Of a stretch of DNA of 64,000 nt, positions 27,401-42,400 are shown piece by piece (within the stretch, counting starts at the first letter, position 1; the number at the start of each line of letters is the position of its first letter). Source of the DNA: Reticulitermes speratus (Eukaryota; Arthropoda; Insecta; Blattodea; Rhinotermitidae); contig JAJKFL010000013.1 in the NCBI GenBank assembly GCA_021186555.1, positions 31,948,743 through 32,012,742 of the forward strand, written 5' to 3'. The notes under the pieces were generated by a model, which saw nothing but the letters and a program-made list of their open reading frames with translations, made no database searches and was not told the origin of the DNA. The position numbers and the translations under genes are program-made.

Positions 27401-30400
27401 CACTGTCACGATACAAAACATGTACACGTACCACTGTCGCGATACAAAACATACACATACCACTATCACGATACAAAACGTACATATACCACTATCACGA
27501 TACAAAACGTACATATGCCACTATCACGATACAAAACGTACATATACCACTGTCACATACAAAACATGTACACGTACCACTGTCGCGATACAAAACGTAC
27601 ACATACCACTGTCACGATACAAAACATGTACACATACCTCTGTCACGATACAAAACATGTACACGTACTACTGTCGCGATACAAAACGTACACATACCAC
27701 TGTGACGATACAAAACATGTACACATACCACTGCCACGATACAAAACATGTACACGTACCACTGTCACGATACAAAACATACACATACCACTATCACGAT
27801 ACAAAACATCCACATACCACTATCACGATACAAAAGTACATATACCACTATCACGATACAAAACATGTACACATACCACTGTCATGATACAAAACATGTA
27901 CACATACCACTGTCATGATACAAAACATGTACACATACCACTGTCATGATACACAACATGTACACATACCACTGTCACGATACAAAACATGTACACGTAC
28001 CACTGTCGCGATACAAAACGTACACATACCACTATCACAATACAAAACATTTACACGTACTGCTAGGTACCACAAATATTAATGTCTACTATCAGGATAC
28101 TGGTCTTCCAGGATATATCACTTACCAGTGAAACAACAACACTGTGGAAACCTCAGATTTTACAGTTGCTAGTTTTCTGATTTAACGTCATTAGACGACA
28201 GAGGAGAGTCTGTATTTATGTTCATACAATGAAATAGTTTCGTGGTATACACTTTATAAATGTTTATCTCTACATTTCAACACATTTAAAACAATTTTAA
28301 TAGTGCAGTTAATGTCTCTAAATTTTAATTTTAATATTAGACATCCCCGTTGTATGTACATGCAAAAGTATATTTTACTTTTATCAATAATACGGTCACA
28401 ACCAACACATACACTTGCAATAAGGCCTTCAGCTCAAAGAGTTTGATTTTCATAGTTTTCTGTCATAGGCCTGATTATGTATTGCAAATGTCTGTGTTAG
28501 TTGTGACTGTACTATTGATAAGAGTGAAATATACTTTTGCATTTACAAAAACAAAACATTATTTGGGTGATCAAATCAAGAAGTATGAGATGTGTGGGGC
28601 ATGTGGTTTATATGGGAGAAATGAGAAATGCATACAGGGTTTTAGTGCGGGAAACCTGAAGGAGAGAGACCACTTAAAAGGCCTAGGAATAGATGGGAGG
28701 ATAATATTAAAATGGGTCTTAAAGATATAAGAAGGGAAAAGTGTGGACTGGATTAATTTGGCTGATGATGGGAACAGGTGGTAGGCTGTTTCAAACTCGA
28801 TAATGAACCTTTGGGTTCCATAAAATGCAGGGAATTTAGTGACTAGCTGAGGAACCACCAGCTTCTTAAGAAGGACTCTGCTCAGTGTAGTTAGTTACTT
28901 AGGCTTATAGTGCTACCAGTAAGTAATCCTGTCAGTGTGCATGTGTTTCTTTTCCGTTTTGTAATGATTTACGGTGTTGACGCACCTGCTTCCTGTGTGC
29001 CACATGATTAGTTCAAGGTCTTCGTGGGATGGGCTGTTATGCTGCTGAGCATATTTTGTAAGTTCCTTGGTGTGACTGTTTAAATATTGCGCTACATATG
29101 TGCTGCATGCGTCACCTGTCTTTATCACTGTGAACCAACTGGTCTGATGACAGTGTAGGCTGAATGACTCGTGGGTAATGCCTGATTTCTCATGGTACAG
29201 TAGCTCAGTGAGTACAGTGGCTAGGCTATGAGCTCTGTAAATGGGGAATCATGGTTTGATTCGTGGAATGGGCAGAGATTTTTCTGTTCTCCACATTGTC
29301 AGCAGCAGACTTGGATGGAGTCCATACACTGGGTATAGAAGTCTTGTGTCCCACATTTTTTCCTTCCTGTTTACTTTATGCCTTTCTAGGTTAAAATACT
29401 GACCTCACAATTTTATTCTGAAATGCCCTCAGTCTGCGAAGAATTAGTGCTCTCAGGTTATAGGTTAGTGTAATAGTGTAAGTCTAGTTGGTTGCATGGT
29501 GTGCAGTCACTAGTAATGACGTGAAATAATCCGAACATTAGACAACTGGAAAATGTGGAACGATTGAAATGTCAAGTTGTTTATCGATTTGAAGCATCAG
29601 ATTCACCAAAATAGTATTTAAAAATTCAGTTCTTACCTCACAGAAAAAAGTATTTCTATTACAAAGACCAGCCAGTTGATGCTGTTTAGGGCAGTAAACA
29701 CTGTCTATCGTGCAAATCATACGAAACACATAAATACGCTGTGTTGGAAAACTGCAGGGCTTTTGAATGTTACATCATGTGGTACACATTTTTACCAGTA
29801 GGCTTTGTGGGTTTAAGTTCTTTAATGACAGGTCGTACTAAAAATGAACCACTTATGGGAAATGGATAATCATTTTTCAATATTAGTGTATGGTGATATT
29901 AACAAAAGTATTGTCTGTGCGCACACATGCACTAACACACACACACACAAAGTATGTCCAAGGACACATTACCTAATCATACACTCTGAGGTGTAATAAT
30001 ATTTGCCTGAAACACTGACATGGAGGGAAAATTTGAAGGTACAACCATTGTATGTCTTTTTGTGACTTGTATGAATCATATTTTTCTCATTAAAAAAGAA
30101 AAGACAAAAAGCCTTCCTGTTGGAAAAATTTGGACTGTCTTAAGTTAAAGTTTATTGCAAAATATGGTGATTTAATTTATATTATCCTTTATGTATCTTA
30201 AGAACGGAAGTAACTTCTTCACCCAGGATGTGGTTGCTTTCCTTGTCAGTGTGCAGTATGTACTAGTTAAAAGCTTTGAAGAAGGAGTAACACTCAGATT
30301 GAGGAATTAAAGTTTGCTCGTGTAATTAGAAAGGGAAGACTGAGAATTTAGATTTGAATCACATCCAAAAATTGCACCTTGGTACGTGCACATTGCTTTA

Positions 30401-33400
30401 ACAACCACGGCTACCTTACATATTGGCAAAGTATTGAGTGAATTTCATCATATTTTTGTGGTTTTTCTGTTACATCCACTTCACTTGGTCAAACCTCTTC
30501 TACCAGTAGCTTTAGAGGGTTTACAAAGAGCTTTCCATCTCTCACAGTCTTGAGCTACAGCACATTCAATTCCTCTTTCCTTCAAAATCTTCTGTATCCC
30601 TTCTGCCTAAGTCTATCGGTGTCTTCCTTTGGGTTTCTTTTCATGTGTTCTAGCTTGCCAAGCCATTTGGGGTATGTCTCATCCTCCATTCTTACAACGT
30701 GCCCAAACCATCTCAATTGTGCTAATTCTATCATCTCCTCGAGGTTCTGTTATGTCCATGGCAAGAAACCAAACACAGAGACACAGGGAGCATTATTGTT
30801 ACAGTTATGTGTGTACTATATTTTATTTGTATGTGTTGCGTTAATATGCACACAACTTTAGTATTGAAACCTTTGAGGACAAAACGTAATCTATCCTATT
30901 TGAAGACCAGTTTATACCGCACAGTAAACACACACCGTTTCGGTTGCAAAAACCAATCAGTTAATGTTGTGTAGGGCTATTTTTTTTGACATGCCGTTGT
31001 GTGTTCAAAATATGGACAGGTAAAATCAATAAATGTCACAACACAACATCTACTCTTGAACTGATTGATGGCATATATCTGACTGGCATTAACAGTTTTC
31101 AAGTGTGACATCCTGTTGTGTGTCTAAAATATGGACACATAAAATCAGTAACAGTGACAACAGAAAAAATTGCTGTTTGTTCTGATATGCATACAAAACA
31201 CATAAGTACACTGTGTGGGCAGAACATAGAGTTTTTTAATATTAAACCTAGTAGAATATGACATAACCACTGGGCTTTAAAGGGTTAATGTCAATAAGAA
31301 CACTTCAGTAATATGGCTGTGCAGTTGGCTTTTAAGGTTCCTGATTTCAGGAGAAACTGCGACAACTGATTGAGAAACGACTGGGCCTGGAAACTTTTTT
31401 GGACAAAATGGGGGAAGTCTCAAGGCATGAGCTGTACAGTAAGGCCGCCAAGCACCCGCATCTACGCCCCAAGCAGCCCAGTGAACTGTTGCTTGATCAT
31501 GAGTTCTGCCGACTCTTCAAAGCCTTTGAGGGTACCTCAAAAGTTGGATCTAAAATCTTATTCATATTCTATATAATACTGTACTGAGGACATAGTAGGC
31601 CTATGGATCAGTCCCCTTCAGATCTGCATCTTACTGTGTTATGTTCTGTTCCAACTGTCTAGCCTTTCTGATCATACTAATGTTGAGAGTGAGAGCCATT
31701 TGATAACTTGTTCTGTGTGACCATCACATCAGGCTGGTTGGTGTAGGCCAGAGGGGTCTGGAGTGAAATGCAATAGTAGGCAGAAAGGGAGACACCTCAA
31801 TAGCTATCGTCCCCATCATCCATGGAACTTCGTTCCATTGCCTCAGTATAGTAATGTTTTTGTCAATTGTTTTTTGTGAACTTCACATAAAAATGATGTG
31901 AAAGATATGTACTGCTGAATGCTGAATATTTGGCTGCTGTGTGGGAAAAATACTTTGAAAAATCTAAAGTTTTGTTTGGATCTGTAGATAATGGTGTTGA
32001 GAATGGATAGAGAAGTGTTATTTAACAACACTGTCAATTGCTAATATTATACAATGTCAGTGGTAGATGAACAGAATATGGAGCCTTTGTAGAATTGTAC
32101 TGTCATGGGAAAGTCAAAGTACTCTCATGAAATAGCGTGGGACCAGACCCAGGCATATGTGCTGAAAGGCTGCCAGCTAACCACCTGTCTTATGGCATAG
32201 TCTTGTAGTAGAACATAACTTACATACAGTGTCTGTAAAGTTATGGTGTGGTTTTCAAGCTGTGCTGTTTCAAAATGCTTAATGCTAGAAGCGTGAATGA
32301 AATAGTTTAGAAGAGAAAATGTGGCAGTTTACTTATGTTGATTGTTATATCCAGTTGTCAGTCTGAACACATCCAGTCCATTCCAGTTCTATGACAGCAT
32401 CTGCACTTACAGTCTTTATTTATGTATGTATGTATTTATTTATTTATGGTTTATCGAGTGTATCTTCAATCAGGTCTCTGAGCACAGGGATGTATGAACT
32501 CCCTTCGGCAATGCTAGTTAGCCAAGAGTTGTGCCATGTTACACCTGTGTTTGAACGTGGGACATTCACCGACTTTTGTGTTTAGCTCACTGCGTATGAG
32601 AGATGTTATCTTGTGAGTAAAGAGTGGCCATTTGGAAATGTTATCTTCTTCTGTGGTGCTTTGGCCTGTTTTCGTGCCATGGCCGCCCTGATTGCTGGGG
32701 TTTCAAAACCATAGAATTTTTGTGAGGTGTGGTTGGAGCTTCATGCTCAGTCACCCAATCTGGAGGGCAAAGTGTATATGTGTCATGGAAAAACATTGCT
32801 GGAAGCTTTGTAAAAAATATCATGCATCAAGAGTGTTGTGTGAAAGAAGAGTATACACAACAGTGGAAAAATATCAACTCACGTGTTCAGTGCTGGATAA
32901 ACATAAAACATGAAAACTTGCGTTATTCTCAATTGAAGCAGGAATGTAAACAGCCAAAATAACAGAAGTTGGTGTTGCGAAAATCCCCGTGCAGTATGTG
33001 AATTTTCCTTTCCATGACATTATGAGTGCACAGAATCAGAGGGCCCGTGTTTTTTCAAAGCACCAGAAATTAATCCTGGTACCATTATTCAGGAAATAAC
33101 CAAAGAAGAGAAAATATAGGACAATCCCCTTTCTTTGCAACAATTGGACATTTTTCAAAGAGAATTTGTTGCTATTTCAAAGTATTTCATGTGCCAAGAA
33201 ATATGTGCAGAAGGTGTGAGGTGTGCTTAGATGCTGGAGGTCATCATTTCAAAACTTTTATGAAAGAAGGTAAGATGAACTGGAGGGGAAAGACACACTC
33301 TAAGGTCCTGGCAGATGCAGGCTTTGTATATGGCAAAGCTCACTTGACAGATGTTGTGTTGAGGGAAAAGACAAAGATATGTTCTGTATAGTCCCACTGT

Positions 33401-36400
33401 CAGTACCTCAGATAGTGTAGAATTGAATGGTAGGATGATTCCTGGACAGCATATTGGAAAGGATGTGGAAAAAGTGGTTAAGGCCTACTTTGTGGTACTA
33501 TCCAGCAGTTACATGGAGGGACTGAGGAAAAGCAGAAAAAACCTCCTTCAGGATAGTTGCTCTCAGGACTGCGATATGAATCTGGAATGAAGCGGGAGTG
33601 CAGTGCACTGGACAGTGATGTTTGGTAGTTGCAGTCACACTGCATCTCTGATTCTTCAGTTCAAATGATCTTTGTCATTGATTTTTCACTCTTCATTCCA
33701 TCTGTTGTAATTATCTCACACATAAATGTTGTGGAAGTGCCTGAGGTTTTTGAACTTCTGTTCCCATTCACCAGCCTTAAAATATGTTCATTTACACTTT
33801 TATGAACAGTCTTCAGGTATACTGGAACATATTACCACTAACTGAAGACAGAGCAGTTTCTCCGTATCCTGAAACTTGCTACCACAAACCAAAGAAACTA
33901 GAGCAGTCTTTGGTTATACTGTAACAGGTTACCACAAACTGAAGATGCTTCTGCAGTCTCTCCTGGAGTATGTTGCCACAAACTGAACAGACTGGATCAG
34001 TCACTGGGTGCACTGGAAAGTGCTGCCACAAACTGAAGACAGTAGAGGGGTCTCTGGCTATCCTGGAACTTGTTACCACAAACCAAAGACTAGAGCAGTC
34101 TTTGGTTATCCTGTAACCTGTTACCACAAACTGCAGAAAGTAGAGCAGCCTCTGGATGTACTGGAACATGCTACCACAAACGGCAAAATGACGTCTTTGG
34201 AGTGCATCCTTCAGGGGGCCAAAAAGATGGAAGTTGGAGGTTGCTAAGTTGGAACTACAGGAAGGATAAGGGAGCACCAATTCAAGGTGCAGACTTCTGC
34301 AGGTAAAGTGATGGCTGGCATCTTCTGGGACAGTGAAGGAATCTTGTTAGTGGAATTCTTGAATAGAGCTGCCACAATCAATTCAGAGCTATATGTGCAG
34401 ACATTCAGGAAGTTAAAACAACAAATTTGAAGGTTTCGGCCAAACAGGAAGAGGAATCAAGTTCTTATCCTCCCTACAGTCCCAATTTAGCACCCTCTGA
34501 CTTCCTGCTTTTTGGCCCCCTGAAGGATGCACTCTGTTTTACGGACAACGATGACCTGTAACACAGCTTGCACGAAGAGTTCTGATGCTTCGGCAAAGAG
34601 TTTTACGCGACTGGCGTACAGCATCTCGCACAAAGGTGGAAACAGTGTGTTGATAATGAAGGAGATTTTTGTGGGAAAATAATCTCAACTTTGTAAAGGA
34701 TGTACCCATGATATATGTAAATTTCATTATAATTTTAATTATAGTTTATGAGAAAAAATAGGAGGCATTACTTTTGTTCTGTCCCTCGTATGATTCTTAC
34801 AGTAAACAGTGATTATTTTGCTAAACACCATTGGCCGTTTGATATTTGTGATGGGGACACAGCATGCTTTTGATGAGGTAAGAACTGGTTTTTTAAGGAT
34901 TATTTAGAATAACTTCAGGCTTCAGAGTTAAGTTACAAAATAGCTAAGCTTCAAAACTGTACCGTACCTGTGTGAACACACACTATGATGTTTCAACATG
35001 TGGTTGAAGTACAGGCTCCATAATGAGCAGAATAACTAACAAACAAAGTCCTTCTGATGAAGATGATAGACACTGAGCACTCAGAAATTTCCCCCATGTT
35101 TTATGATGCTGTGTCATGGCTCAGGCAGTTAGACCGTGGCCTGTTACTGCAGAGACCTGGTTTCAATTCCAGGCCAATTTATGTTGGATTTGTGGTGAAC
35201 AGAATGGCACTGGGACAGATTTTTCTCCAAGTACCCCGGTTTGCTCCGTCGTCATTCCATCAATGCTTTGTACTCATATTTCATTCCTCAACCTTTGATG
35301 CTGTAGAACTTATGCAATTGACTTTGTCATGAAATAACACATATCTCTCTCTTATGGAACCTGTTCGTTCACTTCCATGTTCTTGAGGCCTTATCACTAG
35401 GCGTTATCCTAAGCCACGTGAAGCATATCCTCCCATTCTATTTCTTGAAAATTCAGTTTAATATTCTCCTCCCATCTATGCCTAGGTCTTCCAAGATATT
35501 TCTTCTTGTCAGGTTTTCTTTCCAAAATTTTGTACATATCTGCAGTCTGTCCCATGCTTGCTGCATGTCCTCATTGTTCCTCTGTCTTTTCAGTTTCATA
35601 TGATCATATTGATGCTCTGCATTGCAGGAATGATTGTCAAAACTGTGACTCCTAAGCCAGAAGGTGGCCTGGTGAATGGTTCCTCAGAACTATCCATGTC
35701 AGCGTCAGAGAACAGTCTGCTACTGCAATACAAGGGCCTGATTCGAGAGCAGGATCACCAACTTCACGAACTGAGGCAGACAATCAACAGGCTCACCATG
35801 GACAAGTCCACATTGCAGGTTAGGCACCTGTAGTTGCACTAGTCCCTGATTATGAAAGTGATTTGTGTATTTATTTCTTTAATGTTTTATGAACATACAT
35901 TATAACTCCTGTACCCTTGACATTACCCCTCACTTACCTTATATACTAGCAGAAACATTTCCGAGTGATTCTGGTTCTGTGTTCAGGCAGCAGGGGGATC
36001 TAATCTGATGACTGCATTATTGGATAACCTAGTTTTGATAATTGTCCATTATTAATGGCCGATCGGCGCGCGGTCTAAGGCGTGGGTCTGCGGCCGCTCG
36101 CTTACTAGGATTGTGGGTTCGAATCCCACCTAGGGCATGGATATCTGTCTCTTGTGAGTGTTGTGTGTTGTCAGGTGGAGGTCTCTGCGACGAGCTGGTT
36201 CCTCGTCCAGAGGAGTCCTACCGAGTGTGGTGTATCTAAAGTGTGATCGTGAAGCCTCGAAAAATGAGGCGGCCTAGGCCCCCAAGGGGCTGTCGAGCCA
36301 TTGGAGGGGGGGGGGGGGGGGGAACCATTATTAATTATAATTAACGACTCTCACCGTATGACCAGTGGTAACTACTCTTTCTAAAGGACTCATCAGACAA

Positions 36401-39400
36401 CCCCCCTCCCCCCTTCCACACCAAATGGAAGCAGAATCAGCTTCTAAACTTTTTTAGCATAAAACCTCTGAGATTAATAATAAGTGAGTAATTGACTGTG
36501 TGGCAGCTGGGATAGCATAGTTGGTATGTCGACTTGCTATTGGCTGGATGGTTCAGCGTTCAAACCCCAGTGGAGGGCAGGATTTTCCATGCCCATCCAG
36601 ACTGACTCCGAGACCCACCCAGCCTCCTGTACATTGACCACCCACCCCCCATCTATTGCGAAGGTTAAAGAAAGGGTAGAGCTGTATCTATACCTCCTCA
36701 AATAATGCTTTGCTGTGAGTACAGATTATGAAGCATCCCAATATGTTGAAGGAGCATAGTGCCTCAGACTTCAGGGTCAAGCAGTCCAAGAAGAAGAATT
36801 TGGTTAATACATTAGTTACTGACGATTCAAAGCAGTGTAGTGCCTCCTGTCCAAGAAGAGCCTTGGACTGCTTGATGCTGCAGATGAAGCCACCACACTG
36901 GTTCAAAACATTGGTAACTATTTACCAGTCCACATGATATAACATCCCAGAAGACTTGTATCTTCATGAACACCATTGTAGGAACCTCAGATCCTATGAC
37001 GATGGTGGTGTTTGTAACAAATACTTTATTCTTTTGACATTAATGTGTTTGTGTATTGTCTGGGTTTTAACACAGACAAATAGACTGTGATGCTGGCAGG
37101 CCTCTAAACAAGACTGTCACTGTAATTATTTCTATCTGTATGAATCTTATTATAATGCATACATGGATATTTCTATATCACAGGCATCTGGACTCATTCT
37201 CCTAATGAAGAACTAGTGTAAAGAAGCAATTTGCTCTGTTGCAGGCACAGGTTGAGGATCTGACATCGACCATATCTCAACTGCGGGACGAGAACATGCT
37301 GCTTCGTGCACAGGCCAACACAAGTCTTGGACCAGTCACAGATGGCAGCAGTGTAGGGCACGAGACATTCCACATGCTGGAGGAGGCACGGGCAGAGGCC
37401 CACCGATGGAAGACAGAAAGTGAACATAAGGACATGCTGATCCGCAAGCTCGTGAGTACACGTTGTCCCAGAGGTCATCTATGGCAGCTATGTGTCTCAG
37501 TGTCTCCATGAGAGTGGTGCTGCCATGTCTTAAATTAGGCATCAGAACTGGTTTTAAATTCATTCATGTTCATCCCACCCCATTAATTTCTGCCATGTTG
37601 ACTGATAATATTCTTCACATGTCCCTTCTCTGTTTCAGGGAAACAGAGTCTGGTGGGTAGTGATGCCTTGAAGTTTGGCATATAGGTACCAACACATCAG
37701 TGGAACTTGTTACCTCCATCTTCAGGCTGTATCTCTATGAAAATGGAGGTAGTACAATCCTCTGAAATCTCATTACCTGTGTACCAAATTATATGGCATC
37801 ACATTTCAAAACACCATAATGTTGATATTCACCATATGAAATCCGTAAATGTCACATAAAATAGGCAGAATTTTCTGTACTGCATACTGCCTAACTTTGT
37901 TGATATGTGTTTATCCCTGATCAAAAGAACTGTCTTAAGTCTGTAGTATGTACCAGTGTCTGAAATTAGCCTGTCATTATTATGGCTAACAGCTGACCCT
38001 TCATTTCCTCACCACTAATCTTTCAGAAGCAGGTGACGGTTATTGTCAGATTTGTTTAGTGTGACTTATTTGCATTTTGTCCAGGGGTAGAAAGGGGGCA
38101 GTCATAAAACACTACCCAGCCCTTGTTTTATGCCTGTTTGTTTTACACCTTCTTGCTTTAACACCCCTTGCCAATTTACAGGACTTCCTAATTTGTGCGC
38201 TGTCATTTTCGGTTTAACACCCTTTGGCTAGCTGCATTCTAGTATGCTAACCCCTTATTTCTGATGGAAATATCATCTTTGATTTATGCCCACTTTTTCA
38301 GGAACGCAACTAGGGCGTAAAACAAGGGTTGGGTGTATAAAGAGTTGCTGGTAACCAAATAATTGGGGCAAGAGCTACAGAAATGTGTAAAGTGTATCTA
38401 TATTTTACTCCCCCTTTTTACCCTGAGTGTATTACTGTACCAAATTTTAAACCCAGGCCATAACATGAAAGCAGGTGAGTACAAGTGTGTGTATAACACT
38501 ATAATGGGAGTCATCAAAGAATAACAACTTAATACACAACAAGGAAACAAGGAAATATACAGTGCTTAGTTACATATACAGATTGTATGTGTAACTAAGC
38601 ATATACAGTAGAACCGGATAAGAAGTCCCCGCATAAGAAGTTTTCCCCTGTAAGAAGTCTGATTTGTAAAGTCCCGAAATCCTATTGCTTTTAATAAGCT
38701 TCCCTCTTAATAAGTCTTCCCACTTAAGGAGTCCCTAATCCTCTGGTCCCTTGAAAAACTTCTTAACAGGGTTCTACTGTACATAATTATCTTACAGCAA
38801 ATGCAGAAATATGAATTACATAATGGAAGGTGAGTCGGCTGCATGCTGTCATCTTTTCTGTGCTGCAGACTGACTTTAGCCCAGGTGTGATGTCTCTCAG
38901 ATACAGCAGGTCTTTGCCTCAGAAAGATGTTTTTTGTTACGTAGAGTGTTCATTTGCAGTATGTTTACAGAGTACATACCGTATGTGTCATGGAAAAAAT
39001 GTCGCCAAAAGTTTTGAAAAAAGTGTCAAATCACAGGTTCCGTATTGGGCAAAAATAAAACAAGAAAACAAAAAAACATTTTTCTTGGATGATGTATGAT
39101 TTACATTAAGTAGGAACACAAACAGCCACAGTAACAGGTGTTGGTGTTATGAAAATTCCCCATTAGTTGGTGGGTTTCCTTGACATGGTTGTAAAGTGCA
39201 GTGAGTGCACACACAATCACAGGCCCTGTGTTTTTTTGAAGAAACAGATTCCAATTGTTACATTAAATTAATACCGACACCTGTTTTCAGGGAATTAACA
39301 GGTAAAGAGTGGAGTGCAGGACAACTCACATTCCTTGCAAGTAGGAAAAGACAGTATTTTCAGAGAAGTTGCCAGTATTTCAAGAAAACATATCTGTCTT

Positions 39401-42400
39401 GTATTTAGAAATATTTTCAGAATGTGCATGGCCTGTTCAGAAATTGTAGGTTAATGCTTTGAGACTCTTCTACAAAATGAGGTGAGTTGAACTGCAGGGG
39501 AAATGTGGACTATAAACATCAGCAGAGGCAGGCTTCATCTGCAGTAAAGCTCCCCTGACAGCTGCCTTACTGAGACCAGAGATTAGAGATATGCTCTGTG
39601 CAAGTACTTCCCTTCATGTCCAAGTGGCTCATGCCCCATTACACATAATGAAATAACAAATAAAGAAAAGAAACTTGCATGATGTTGCGGGTAATAAACA
39701 TTTGTACTCTGTACCTCAGAACGTCAGGCGTGGACAGTGGCCTGGCCCAGTTAGGTCAAAAACAGACAATGTACATATAACGTAACATTGTGGCAAGATT
39801 GGATGATAGAGTGATGTACAAATATTGCAGTTGTGTGGATGACAAGTTGATCAGCTCCTCATTCCCAATTTTTTAAATTGTGTTAGTAAAATTTAACTTC
39901 TTAATTGAGTGTTATTCCTTCTTTATAAATGTTTAGCTATGATACTGTATTATCGTGATACTGACCAGGAAAGCATCCATACTCTGTTCAAAGAACAGAT
40001 GCTGTCTGACTGAGTACTGTACGCAGCATTGAAGAATGGAGGAATGGAACCTCGTGTAGTTCAGGCACAGGTACCTAATGGGGGGAAGCTACTGTCTGCC
40101 TTCAGGGCCATGTCATGCCTCAGGCAGTTAGTCACTGGCCTGTCACCATGCAGTTCTGTATTTGATCCCAGGCCCCTTTGTGTGGGATTTGTGGTGGACA
40201 AAGTGGCACTGAGACTCATTTTCCTCTGAGTACTTGGGTTTTCCTCTGTCCATTCCACCAGTGCTCCATACTCATTCAATCATGTCACTGATGCTATATA
40301 ATCTTAACAATTTACATTGTTCTTAAATGACACACCTAAGAGAAATATGTGCCTTTACTACTCAGTCAGATAGTATGTTTGCTTATTCATAATAAATTCT
40401 GTGTTTTAGTTATGTTCTGAACCTGGGTTTTCGTTCATTGTTCACTAGGAGGAGCAGGTGAAGTGTGGTGCAGTGTCGGACCTGGAGGCTCGACCACAGT
40501 TGATGTCTGCAGATCAGACTGTTGCCGCCAGTGCCACAGAGGTAAAGTGAGTCTTGCTATGCCTCTTGGTTACACCTGTTGTTCTTTGTTGAAGTAACTG
40601 ACCATTTGACTGCTGTGTTGTGTATTGAGGAGGCATAATGTAGCCCTCTGAGATAGTTCCTTCAAATGAATGATGACAACTTTCATGTCCTTCATTTGGT
40701 AATACATAATGTCATCACTGGAGACTGTGTCATTAGATGACTGAAAAACAAGACAAGCATATTGTGAGATTTGAGAGTATCGCAGTGGTGTGGTGAAGTT
40801 TCAAGTCTTCTGGGATGTAATGCTGCTTTGTTAGACAGGTAGTTCAGAACTGCTCACCCAGTGAAACAGTGCCACATGCCAGAAGTCTTGAACTTTAAAG
40901 TCGCATTGCTTTAATGGAGTCTGCAGAAGGTGCATGTGTTTAGAATTTATGATGTGTAAATTTAAATGAGAAAGGGAGGGCTATTTGTTATATTTTATTT
41001 GTGTTTATTTAATGATAATGTCAGTAGCTCAGATTGTAGAGTTGTATGATAATGATATTTGGTGAATAATGAATTGGAAAGGATGTGGAAGGAAGTGGTA
41101 ATATCCTAATGTGAGGTACCATCCCAGCCTTTATTTGCATAGACTAAAGAAAATAACCAAACCCAAAGCCAACATAGCTAGACTCCAATTTGAGATTTCA
41201 ACCCATTACCTCAAAAATACAGAGTGCCACCCACACAACCACAATAAGATACGTTAGTAATGTGTTACATAATGTTATAAAATGATGCAAGCTGTTATAA
41301 AGCATACAGCTGCAATGTTTCACTGGATACTTATAGTTCATTCATAGATACATGGATGAACAGATGGACTGCCTGCTGACTAAAAAAGCTGTTGCAAAGG
41401 GGAATTGGGGATCAAGTATGATGGTGGTGGGATGTCAACTTCATTGACATACTGCTTGTCAATTTCTCAGCCTTGACACCATCGTGGTATTGTATTCATG
41501 AAGAGCCGTATTGGCCACCATCTGAGCCCAGCTGCTGTTTCCACGTCACTATCTTGCAAAGAGTGAGATGTGAATTTATGACATTTTATACACTAATAAA
41601 GATCAGATAAGAAATTTACGCAGATATTTAGACAAAGTCTAGTGTAAATGGTTGAATAAAACAAAAGAAGTGTAAATATGTATCATAAGTATCAAATGGT
41701 GATGGCTACCACTGTGACAACTCAGTGTTAATTGGAATGTAACCTCAAGAATTGTAAGAACGGAACTCAAGTAAATTATTACTATTATAAATTACATTTT
41801 GTACATGTCCCAGACATTAATGACTAAGCAGTTTGGTGTAGTGGTGACATCTAGACTTGTGTTCTAAAGGTACACCGTTTGAATCCGTTCAATTGCTGGC
41901 TATTGTGACTTAGGTTCTTTATTTTTCCTCAATCTCTCGGGGTAAATGCTGGAATATTTTCTTCATACACACCCAACCATCTCATTCCAAACACTAATAC
42001 ACTCGACACTTATGATCATCTTAACCTTTAGCTTACGGAGTTATTTTCTCGAGTTGCCCTTTAAATTGAGATAAGGGGCCTACTTTACGGCACAAGCCCT
42101 GCGTGAGCGAGTCTACTGACCCCGCGTGGGCCCTTTAAGTTTTTGCGCTTTCATTAAAAAAAATTAATATTATTTGATCCAGAAGAGATAAATAAATAGA
42201 ATTGCTTCCATTTTGTAGAAAATGAAAGAGGCTTTTATCTGAGCGCTTTATATAGTCAGCTTGTATCATTTCTGCCTAAATACACACAATAAAGTTCCGT
42301 ATTCGTATGAATTTGCAGTTTATGTCGTCTTATTTGGGGCTGTTAGCGACATCTATTATGAAACAGGCTTTTAGCAGAGCGATTTATAAAGTCAGCTTGT

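Noticed and set aside
26844..27887. 347-codon open frame of repeated [14 protein letters not shown] residues
   Set aside because: It is the plus-strand reading of the intronic minisatellite. Several frames are open for the same reason, and the array lies within p115 intron 11.
26920..28065. CRISPR-like array
   Set aside because: There are no unique spacers; units are tandem with only point and 2-base differences, and the genome is eukaryotic.
28571..28858. Minus-strand protein with [12 protein letters not shown]
   Set aside because: This is the antisense of the LINE 3' end. Such antisense frames are common wherever this LINE family occurs.
36062..36140. Functional tRNA-Leu gene
   Set aside because: D and T parts fit but the acceptor stem does not pair and a long SINE body follows.
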